NCBI RefSeq assembly: GCF_963675165.1
Contig: NC_087384.1
Coordinates: forward strand, 4,705,182-4,769,181
Length of the DNA: 64,000 nt
Direction of reading: 5' to 3'
From: Halichondria panicea
Taxonomy: Eukaryota; Porifera; Demospongiae; Suberitida; Halichondriidae
Positions 25,601 to 37,600 of the stretch are shown one piece after another; positions within the stretch are counted from its first letter, which is position 1; every line of letters starts with the position of its first letter. Below the pieces are notes generated by a model that saw only the letters and a list, made by a program, of their open reading frames with translations, was not told the DNA's origin and did no database searches. A program made the position numbers and the translations under genes.

Positions 25601-28600
25601 CACAGCACTGTGTTTACAGCATGGATAGCCTCCACATAAAAAGTTATTACCCGAGGCGCGCGTGGGCGGCCACGGGTATAGTAGTATGTTGGTCTGTTTG
25701 TTACCCGAGGCGCGCGTGGGCAGCCACGGGTATAGTAGTATGTTGGTCTGTTTGTTTGTTACCCGAGGCGCGCGTGGGCGGCCACGGGTATAGTAGTCTG
25801 TTGGTTTGTTTGTTTGTTTGTCTGTTTGTTTGTCACAGGTATATCTACTCACCTGGATGCCACAGCACTGCGTTTACAGCATGGATAGCCTTCACACAAC
25901 AGTATCTTGATTTAAGTAGTGGCAGATTTTGATGTTAAAGCTTCTTTGTCGAGAAAAAGCTAAGAAGCTTAAACAAGCTTGTGACTAGGTCTGCTTACCT
26001 GGATGTTCTAGCACTGCGTTTACAGCATGAGTAGCCTCCACACAACAAGTTAGTACTTTGGATAGTGGCAGCTTTCGGTGTTAAAGCTTCGTTGTCTAAT
26101 AAAAGCGAGCAAAATGTAGCTTGAACAGAACTTGCACATGCGTTACTTATAACTGAAGTGATCCTGTACCAAGAACGATGGAACAGGGTCAATAAAGTAG
26201 AAAGCTGAATGTACCAAGAACAATGGAACAGGGTCACTAAAGCAGAAAGCTTGAATTATAGCTCCTGCTTTTAGCTCTGGGATCTAGGACCTGGAGCCAT
26301 ACTTCTCTGAGACTCCAGGCTTCTTTACTGTGATCCTAATCCACAGTGCATATAGTACCACTACCTGTTCTCAAATGTTTCAGCATGCCTCCAGTCTGGT
26401 TTGTTCCTTAGTTGCTGTGCAAGTCATACGTGATAACAACATCACTATATGCACTGCATTATATTTCTGGTTTCTTTATAATCATGTCACCAGCCGAGGG
26501 TTTGCACTTTAGTGCTCTAGTTTGTTTATTTGTTTGTTTGTCACAGGTATATCTACTCACCTGGATGCGACAGCGCTGCGTTTACAGCATAGATAGCCTT
26601 CACACAACAATATCTTGATTTAAATAGTGGCAGATTTTGATGTTAAAGCTTCATTGTCGAGCAAAAGCTAAGAAGCTTGAACTTGCACGTTGGCAGCTAG
26701 CTAGCTACTCGTGGCCTTGATTACGTAGTTGCAGCTGAAGTGATCCTTACCAAATATAATTATAGTAGAAAGCTAAAATTGTGACTGGTTGTTGGCTGAC
26801 TCTGGATCCTATACTCCAGCCTGGCAGGAGCCATACCTCTTTAAGTCTAAGCTCCAGGCTTCTTTGCTGTCATCCCTGTCCACAGTGCATGTCTAATGTG
26901 ACATGTACCACTCAATGTTTCAGCATGCCTCCAAGTCTGGTTTAGTTTTATTGCTCTTGAGTTGCTGTGCTAGTCATACATGCTACATGCACTGCATTAT
27001 CACTCTTCTGGTTTCTTTATTATCATGTCACCAGCCGAGGGTTTGCACTTTAGTGCTCTAGTTACATGTAGTTTCAGATTTCGATATTAAAGCTTTGTTG
27101 TCGTATTAAAGTGAGCAAAACCTAAGAAGAAATAACAGGATCTTAGAAGATGTTACAGGCCTTCTGTTGCCTCCTGAAACATTCACAGCACCTTGTGACG
27201 GGATCCCCATGCATGCATCCTGTCTGTCCCCTATACACATCCGACTAGAAAAACATTTGAAATGTGAAAAATTGCTAGGATTGGCCGGGGGAACTACCAA
27301 AAAGCGTGGAAATCAGACGAGAGCATAACTCTAATCCGTTACTGCTAGTAGCAACTGCATGTAGTCGTTTGGAAACCCTGTACAGAATGTCCTGGAGATG
27401 GCTGTACTTAGAGTAAATGCTGGGCAAGAAACTTACTCACTTACTCACTTACTTACTTACTTACTTACTTACTTAGTCAGTCAGACAATGAGCGGTGAAA
27501 CGTCGAAATAGTGCAATTTTTAAAATCGTTCATTTAAAACGTTCATGGATTATGAAAATAATGAGAGAGAAAAGGCTAAATAAACTATCTGTCCATTCAG
27601 TTTCTTGATGTGGCCTTTCCCTGCAGAGATAGAACAGTTTGAACATGAGTCAAAATAAGTGAAATATTGCTAAACACGGGCAAACCCACTGCCAATCCTA
27701 TGTAAAACCTACTGATGCATGCAGTACTGTCACAGTGTAATCCTTTACACCTATACATGTTAATAACATGCAGCTAAGCCGCCATGCATGCAGGGATGCT
27801 GAATGAGGTAATAGTCTGTATAGGGTGAACTGCATGATTGTGGCTAGTTCACACACATTGTTAGTGTTGCATGCATGTTCTAAATTATTTCACCAACTGA
27901 GCTGATTTAAAGCATGTAAGGTTATCGATAACTATATATATATAATAGTTAACATACACTGTTTTGGAGGTGTCTATGCATGCATGGGATTTAGAAGCCC
28001 AAGGCACTGCTTTAGTATCCCGAGTGTATATAGCGAGGGTACTACAGACAAGTATCTAAGGGCTTCTAATCACATGGACACTGACAAAACAGTGTCTAGT
28101 GTGCATGCGCAAACCTTGCCTTGAGGCTTGACTACAATACAACAATGGTTGACAACGGGATACTATAGGTTATACCTCCTCGATCTGAGGCACTTTGCCC
28201 ATGCATGTAGTTCCTATATGTAGATCTATTAACTGTGTCTAAATAATGTTATTGCTTTCATTAATTGTTTGAGGAGCCGTTCCTAAATAAGTGCTCGTTG
28301 TTAGTATCTATACTGTAGCTATCAACTTTGGGAGCTCGCTTATCACCATAGAGATCCAAAACCATGTATTTTATGCAAAATCTGCCTTGTAACAGCTTCA
28401 CACCTTTTAATGACATGCAGCTAGGCCATACAGGTATTCAGGGCTAATGAATGAGGTATAATCTGTGCATGGGGTGGTGATCTGCATGATTGGGGAGTGG
28501 AGGGGGATTGGGGATACATTTTGCATGTTCTAAAATTGTCTACCAACTGAGCTAATTTGAAGCATGCGTATAATATTATAAGGTTATCGTAATGTTATTG

Positions 28601-31600
28601 ACTCTATATGCTTTCATTGTTGGAGGAGCTGTTCCCAAATAAGTGCTCGTTGTCTCATGAGTATCTACTGAAACTTTGGGAGCTTGCTTATCACCACAGA
28701 GATCCAAAATCATGCTATAATTGTATATATAGGTCCTACTAGTTTACTAGTTTTACAGTATACATGCAGAACTTCAGTTGACCTACCTCAAATTAGGTCT
28801 ATCTGTATCTAGTTTGGTATTGTAGTTAACTGTTAAAGATGCTAGCTCTGATCTTACTCTGCTCTGTTTGCTTTCCTGAAGTTGTACGTGCTGAGTCGAT
28901 CACGTACTTTGTCACTAACAAGATTAATACATCAGCTGTTGTCTGTAATGGCTACCGTTCTTGTCACACTCTAAACGAACTTGCCATTAACTCCTCTTTG
29001 CTATTTCTTGAGTATGCTAACTACAGTCTGGTGCTTGAAGGTGGTATACACAAACTCACCGTTGGGTTAGTTGTCTCCGATATTGATCAGCTCGAAATAT
29101 CTTCATTTGATTCTGAAATTGACATAACATACGGAAACGTAACGGTCTACAATGTATCCAGTTTTTCTATCAGTAATTTTCAGCTTTTCGCATCCGAACA
29201 TCAAAATAAACCAAGCTTCTTTATTTCTAAAACTAGAAAGGCGGTTAAATTTGACAATGTCAACATTTCCAATGTAGGTATATCTGCTATTCTAAATGGG
29301 GGGCCAAGAAGATTGAATTCAGTGTTTGTTATCAGAAACTCAAGTGTGGAGAATTCAGCACTCAGGTTTGAGTTGAAAAACTGCCTCTTGCTTCTATTGG
29401 ACTCGTATTTTTATGGTAACGTGCTTTTTGTGGAAACTACTTTAAGAGTCAATATTGTCTCAAAAGAAAAGATGATACGAATTGTTGGTTGTAGAATTTC
29501 GGGACAAACTTCTTTAAGAGTGCGAGCTGGTTCAGATATTCTGCTTTCTATTGTCGATATTTCTGACACTGTTATTTCAGACACTAATTACATGCAAGTA
29601 GATGGAGGTATACGTTTAGAACGTCTAGTTGTGTACATTGTCATGTATTCTCGAGTTCAGCTCAATATAATGGAGTCCAATATTAGCAGTCTTTTTGCTG
29701 AGGTTTCTGAAGAGAGTTCCTTGTTTATGAATGTCTCTAAGTGCTTTCATCGTCCTATCATAAAAATGTACGGTATTGAAATTAAACAGATGAAATTCAG
29801 TCGATTATTGCTTGATGTTCGAGATTCTGTTTTTGAACATTCTTCGATTGGTGTAAGTATACAAGCTATCAAGTATACTAGTACATCGTTAAAACTACAT
29901 GATACACGTTTTGTTTATTGTCAAGCACTTTCTATATTTTCCAGTGGACGTTTTCTTTATGTATATCTTTTCAATGTTACAATCAGTGGTTCTTTCGACC
30001 AAAATGCTGTCACTATTCAAGCAGCTGCCTCGGAATCATCCGTAGAATTGGTGAAATGCTCTTTCTTGTATAACTTTGGGAACAGGGGTGCTTGTGTATA
30101 CTTTTTATCTAATCCTCAGTCATCATTAACATTAAACGAAGTTTTTTTTTATGAAAATGTTGATCTTACTTCAGATCCAGCTATTGTATTGGTTATTAAT
30201 TGTGACAATGTGATAATACATAATTCCTTGTTCGAATGGAATACAGGAACACCCGTTGAGATTGTTTCAGGCCAGCTATATTTGTCAGGATTCACGTCTT
30301 TCAGGTCTAATATTGCCACAAATGGTGGTGGATTGTCTTTAATCTGTTCGACAGTCATCTTTGAGAAGGGATTGGTGGCAACTTTTGCATCAAACAAAGC
30401 ACTCAATGTAGGAGGTGCTATATATGTAGCGCCTTGTTTTGACCACGACAGAATTGCCAAAAGAAATAATTATAAATTTATATCTACTGTTACGGTATGT
30501 TTCTTTCAAATTTCAATCGGAAGTGAATGGGAAAAGCTCTCCTTAAGGTTTCTCAATAATTCAGCCTTGAATGGTGGGGAGGATATATTTGGAACCTCCG
30601 TGCACAAACATTGTATTGCTCAAAAACATACTCAACTCATTCTAACTCATTTTAACTTGCAGCAGTTATTCAAGATACGTAATTCCAAAAACACTAGTCT
30701 CTCCTCTGTTGCCTCAGACCCTAAGAGAGTGTGTGTATGTGATGACTTTGGGGAGCCACAATGTTCTAGTCTCGACTTCATCTATAACATTAAAATTCTG
30801 TATCCCGGAGAGATGTTTACTGTGTCTTTGGTAGTCGTGGGTAATGATTTTGGCACTGTTACGGCCACTACAAAAGCTGGTCTCCTTGGTAGTACATCGG
30901 GATCTCTGGGGGAGGGACAACAAACTCGATTGGCATTTTTCAGACATTGCACCAGTATACAGTACTCCGTTCACTCATCACGACCAACAGAAACAATTGT
31001 TTTCACAGCTAGTGGTAGTAAACCATTAGCTGCTACTAGACGTAGCAAACTGGAAGATCGTTTAAAAGTTGAACATCAATTAAATAAAGATTCTGTCTTT
31101 GTGTATTTACATACTGAAGAAATCCAAGTGCAACTGCTCACCACTCCTGTGTACTTCAATGTGACTCTTGCAAACTGTCCTCTTGGATTTGAGCTGATTG
31201 GTGACCCTCCATCTTGTCAGTGCCAAAAGGAGCTAGTACAAAACAATATCAAACATTGCATTATTGTTAATCACACTGGCTTTGTGTATCGCAGAGGATC
31301 GACTTGGGTGAATGCTACCTTCAACGGAAACATCAGTGTGCCTATAGTATACAAGTCCTGCCCCTACGATTACTGTCTGAGTGAGAACACTTCCGTAGAC
31401 TTGAGATACCCAGACGCACAGTGTGCTCTGGGCCACTCAGCCACTCTGTGTGGAGCTTGTAGTGAAAATCTGAGCCTGGCTCTCGGCACCAATCGATGTC
31501 TCGACTGTTCCAACACTGGTCACTTAGTGCTCCTCATATTCTTCATAGCTGCTGGCTTTGTGCTTGTGATTTTCATCAAGGCCTTAGACTTCACTGTTTC

Positions 31601-34600
31601 TAAGGGAACTATCAATGGTCTTATCTTCTATGCCAACATTGTGTGGGCAGAAAAAAGCATTTTGTTTTCAAAACAGACTACAGCTCACTCGGTAATGAGT
31701 GTTTTTATTGCTTGGCTGAATCTGGACTTTGGAATTGAGACTTGTTTTGCAGATGGTTTATCAGGTTATCAGAAAGCCTGGTTACAATTCTTGTTCCCTG
31801 TGTATGTGTGGTGTATTGCGGGTCTGATAATTATCTCCTGTCGTTATTCAACAATGGCAACCAACCTGTTTGGGAACAACTCTGTCCCTGTCCTAGCAAC
31901 TCTGTTTCTCATGTCGTATGCTAAGCTACTACGCGCTATCATAACCGTATTAGGATTTGCTGTCCTTCGGTCTGCAGATACTACTGTGTCACAGGTGTGG
32001 CTCTATGATGGTAACATTCCATACCTTGGCCTCAAGCATGCATTTCTTTTCGTAGTAGCTGTCCTGGCTTTACTGTTCCTGTGGCTGCCTTACATGTGCA
32101 CTCTGTTTCTAGTTCCATTCTTCAAAGGCAAGACTCACTATTGGCTCTTTCGTTGGATTGTTAAATGGAAGCCATTTTATGACGCTTACTTTGGTCCTTT
32201 ACACACTGAACATCAGTACTGGGTTGGATTGCTGTTAGTAGTTCGTGTTGTTTTGCTTCTGTTATTCACAGTTGCACCAACATACTCCAACCTCCTTGCC
32301 TTGATCGTAACAACAACTACCCTTTTAACGTATGTGACCCTCTCTGGCTCTGTGTATAAGAATAAATACTTGTCTTTTCTTGAGAACTCGTTTTTAGTCA
32401 ACTTAAATGTGTTAGCAGCTGGAGTGCTGTATCAAAATGTGGTGGGAGGAGACGTAGATTTGGTTGTGTACGTGTCTGTTGGTATCGTGTTTGTTCAGTT
32501 CGTATGCATTACTATCTACCATTGCATTGTCTGTTTGAAGAGTTGTGCCGGCAAGAAGAACCCGCATGGTCGATCTGTGAGAGCTCGTCTGTCTCCCAGT
32601 AAAAGTCATGTGCAGTTTCCCCTTCGAGAGGAGCTTTTGGACCATGAGAATTCGTTATAACTAATAAGTTTGACTCAGATATAATTGTATAGACAAATTT
32701 ACTGAACCATGATACTCATTAGCATAGATTTGTTATGTTTTGTATACTGTCACAAAAGTTTGAGTGTATTGTTGTGATTTTACTTTGTCATGGGATGAGG
32801 TTTTGTGGGGGAGGCATGCACTATGAAATTGAAACTGGCTCATTTATGAACTGTGCAATCTCACTTCAAAACATTTGTTTGCAGTTGGTATATTCGTACT
32901 ATATGCCTTACCATGGATTCTCTTGTACGCACAGACCCGCTAGTGCTTCAGACAGAGGCACTTCAGGTGTTGACGGCGTTGCCACGATTCTACTTCCCTA
33001 CGTTGGGAAGCTCATGGGTCAAGATGGGGGAGGTGTGTGTTTCACTACTCAGCAGGGCCAGAGAGGGGCTGCAGCAACACCTTCTCAAGGTATTACTTTT
33101 TTTAGGGTGGAGTAAATTAATCGAGGCCGCTAAATCTATATATATAGCTCCATGAGTACTATTGGCGTAGCTCACGAATCAAATGAGACGTTGATTAATA
33201 TCACAGTCTTTCTGTTTTCTATACACATTAGTTCTAACGAGTGATTGTATCTTACACAGTGTATTGTGCCTTGTACAGGTGTTTGAGGAGCTAGGTCGTA
33301 CTCTCTCCACGCTGAACCCGCCCCCTCCAGAAGCCGTAAAAATGTGGGAAAGTTTATTGTCTAATCCGCTGACTCACCTCCTCCATACCCCCACGGACCA
33401 CCCCTCACTCTGCTCTCAGAGCTGCAGTGTCCTCTCCACCATTGGACCTCACATCATGAGAAGCGTGAAGGTGACTTATATGTATAATTACGATATGTCC
33501 ACAAATTTAGATTTGATTTCTAGGTTCGGTATGACCCCTTGTATTATGTATATACGTGTATAACAATTAGCCATAGAGTATGCATGGAGTGAGTCATTGA
33601 CAATACTTATACTTTATGTTTCAGTTATTCTACGACTATAATAATATGATGTGCTATGATGGCTTTGTTTCAGGTTCCTTCCCGAGCCCTTGCTCTCACC
33701 CTCCCCCTGGGTCTGTGCAGAGATGAGGCATCCACCAACAGTATAGTGGTCTGTTGATTTTGATTCTGTGCATGTGTATAATATTATTCTTCATGTGTTA
33801 CTTTTTACTGTTCATAGCTGAAGTATATACATGTACGTATGTCCAGTGTTTTCTAGTTATCTCTGAGGTGCACAAAATGCATGGTTATCCTTGTGTTCTG
33901 TTGCAGCATATAATTATGTTGACCTGCATACCGTATAGCGCGAAATTTTCGAGGCACTTATATTTCGTGGATTGGCCTCTAAAAGCATTTCGTTGCACAA
34001 TGTTCGCGGAATGACTGCTTACCGGAATCCACGCCTTTAAATCTTTGCATGTTATAGCAGATATTTCTAATTAAAGAACAATTTTGTGAACTTAATTTTC
34101 GTGTAGGATTGCTAACCCACGAATTAAATCCGCGAAAATTAAGCCCCTCGAAATTTCACTATACGGTATGTTGTTAAACTAGTCAAGGGTGATCCAGAGC
34201 ACATTATACTCTAAATATAGAAGGTGTTAGTTGCTAACTCATGGTTCGTTTCATTGCAGGCCAACGCAGTTCGTGTTCTTGGCGTGTTTGTGACGTATGA
34301 TTCTTTGAGAGAGGTGGATTTATATATACACTCACGGAATGCTGTTATTACATGATTATGTACAGACAAAATAATGTCTATCTATAGAATACCCTCTGCC
34401 ATACTGTCTGTTAAAATTAAGCCTTGTGAAAATACGTGCAGATTGTTTTATTATTTTTCTGTATCAATATTTGTTTCCACTGTTGTACGTAAGAAAATGG
34501 CATGCAGTGTGCTATACAAGAATCACTCCCTCCCTCCCAGGATGAGAGCTTCCTAATTGATAGTCAGTCAGCCATCCTCCATTGTCTGGGTCTCCCTGCC

Positions 34601-37600
34601 CTCGCTGTGCGTGTTCAGGCCTCCTGGGCTTTGGCTAACTTTACGGACCCCCTTCCTTCCTCCCCTCACCCTGCATTAAAGCACTCTCTCTACTCAGCTA
34701 CTATCAGAGCGTTGAAAGATGCTGACAAAGTGAGGTGTAACGGAGTGAGGGCAGCTGGAAACTTGCTGAAGGAGCTCACTGAAAAAGGTATTATATATGA
34801 GGGTCTAGAATACTATACACTGTACATGTACATACGTTTCAAATAACCAAGGGGCGTGGCCCTCATTTGTTGTACTACCGTATAGCGGGACATTTTTGTG
34901 ACGTCCCGCTTTTTGATGGCACGGCAGTTAATGCGAAAATTAAATCTGGGATAAACTCCTACTTCCACATGCAAAGCTCTTGGTGGGTGTGGTTTCCTGG
35001 CATTGAAACGCAAATATTAGAACCCACTAGCATTTTCTTTTAAGGGCTCTATTTGCGCCCGCGAAAATTTCCCGCTATATGATAGCAAGAGTATATGATA
35101 GAGAGAGTATCGAACGTAGGCATACTGTGTATCAGATGTATGCAGAGAGTAATGTGACTTCCTGTATCTGTCACAAGCTTGGAATTTGCACACTGACCAA
35201 TCCAAGTGTGGGTGATTAATCTATCAAGAAAGTAGATTACATCACCCACACTTAGATTGGTCAGTGTGCAAATTCCAAGCCCATGACAGATACAGGAAGT
35301 CACGTTACTCTCCACAGTATGCCTACGTTCGATACTCTCTTCTCTATCATATACTCTTGACGGTAGTTAGTGTTAATATAGCCACAATTGCCACAGTATA
35401 GTCTTATACACCATCATAAAACTAATATACTGCCTACGTGTGTTGGATTATTAATTAAGTCTTCCTTACCTAGCTCCTTTATCTATCCACAGACATGGCC
35501 GTAGTTGGTCCGCTGGTGGAGAGCCTCTCTTCTCTTGTTGCCAGCTGTATTGAGACTGGCTCTGTCAAGGTAGGGCTATTATATGATTTTTTTAGTAGAA
35601 TTCGTACGCATACATGATCATCATTAAAACTCAATTATCCAGTGTATTTGTTCATGATTGCAGGCTTAAAATGGTGCTACCAGTAACCTTGATAGTGATA
35701 GCGTATTATATACAGTAAACGCGTCGTGGGCATATTTGAAATAGATACCGTATAGAGGGTATATTTCAAGGGTATAAATGTTCGTGGTTTTCGCGGATTA
35801 GGCATGAACCGCGAACATTTATAACTGCGAATTTGATATTCCATGCATGCATGCTGCAAAAAAGGCGCTATTCCACGAAAATTAAATCCGCGAAAACCTT
35901 TCTAAAGGCACATCCGCGAAAATTTATACCCTCGAAATATACCCGCTATACGGTATACAGTTCTATTTGGACAGCTATATAGAGAAGTCACCGGTTTGAG
36001 TGATAATCACTCAGTTTGACTATAAAGCTTGAAGCTTACATATCATAGTACAGTAAAGGTGTTTAAGCAGCAGAATAATAACAACAATGAAAGTACCACG
36101 GGTGCTGATGCCGCCTCGGTAGAGGTGTCAAAGCTAAATAACATAAAGCTACTCAATGCTTTTATGCACACATTATATCATGATGAACATTTTATCACTG
36201 TGCATGCAGGCAGAATCCAGAATCACAGGGAAACTCAAAGAGTGTGTAATGATCGACCATGATTGTTGTTAAAAAGGATTGATGCCAGTCAAAAATTAAT
36301 GGGTACATCAGCAGAGCTACAGCTCTCTTTTCACTCTTGAAACAAGGGGCTATAATTATTGTTCCTATATTGTACAAAACAATATACAGAAAAATACCTA
36401 TACATTTCACTACTGATAAACCCTAACACGAAATCAACTAAACCAAAACAGAAACAGAAAACACACAGAAGTCAACAATTAACCTACATGTATAAGTTAT
36501 TACAATATTAATACAGTCATGCATGCATGTATATTGAATGTCTGTTTTGCGCAGGCCCGATGGAATACCTGCTATGCTTGCTACAGTGCCCTCTCCAACA
36601 TTGTGTTTGGGCAACACTGCCCATCCAGCGTGGTGAGAAGAATAGCTTAAATGTGAAACTAAACTGTTACTGTAACGTAGAAGATGTCAATATTGTGTGA
36701 TATTTGTGATCATGCATGTCATATCATGCAGGCGGAAATGATGACTCAGTTGTGTACTGCAGTTCAAGCGTCAAAAAACTTTAAGGTATACATGTACCGG
36801 TACATGCATGTTTGCACATGCATAATGTATGCTAGTAGCATAGAATAGCATACATGAAGACAATAATATAATCTTTAGCCATGCAATTTCTATTATACTA
36901 TACATTAATTTTCTACCATGCAGCATGTGATTGTATGTACTATAGTGTGTACTTGAGTACTTCAGGATCCTTTATTTGTGTATTTGTTACTGTCAGGTGC
37001 GAATCAATGCTGCCCTGGCCCTCAGTGCTGGAGTGCAGTACTTGTCCTCAGAGGCAGCCATGTTTGTGGGAGTGTGGGACGCTGTGCTCATTGCTATGGA
37101 TACCAGTGACCAACAGGTGGATTTCTCGGAGTACAAGCATGCCAGCACATTCAAAACGCAGGTATGTATATAATTAACCCGAGGCGCATAGGCGGCCTCG
37201 GTTACAGTAGTCTGTCTGTGTGTCTGTCGCTCAGCATATCAAAACATTGCAATGTGAGATGTCAAATTAAAATTGTTACCGCCCACTCAATAATTTTGAC
37301 GTTTTCGTGTCATAACTTGTCATATTTGTCATTTCCTCTTCATAATAAATAATAAAAGTACTGTAGTGTAATTAGCAAACAAGGTAGCATAGATTCAAGT
37401 TAGCATCTGTACCTTTCTTCTGCAGACCAGATTATACTTTAATCTTGGTTCCTAACTCAAAATACAATGAAAAAGATAATAAACTAAGTCTGTAATCAGT
37501 TATCAGTGTCACTGTTCGGACTTTCATCCAGTCCATCAAGTCTACCAGCTATTCTCTCCATTCATAATTACTCTACTCATCATCATATCCAATATGTGTA

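Larger units (their letters stand above)
22291..32934. other. HEATR6 intron 9, 10.6 kb, host of the beta-helix membrane-protein gene
   Basis: The donor is at 22291 and the acceptor GTACGCACAG ends at 32934; phases match. The intron contains the 28839-32660 gene in the same orientation as HEATR6 and about 6 kb of repeats. No other gene is supported between 22300 and 28700. Confidence 0.85.

Noticed and set aside
25648..25820. Possible CRISPR array
   Set aside because: Only three units, spacers are GTTT-rich and similar to each other, and the context is a eukaryotic interspersed repeat.
28839..32660. Calling the long protein a bacterial-type polymorphic membrane protein acquired by transfer
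   Set aside because: The beta-helix repeats are generic, the C-terminus is a multi-pass eukaryote-like module rather than an autotransporter barrel, and related eukaryote-style short forms are nearby.
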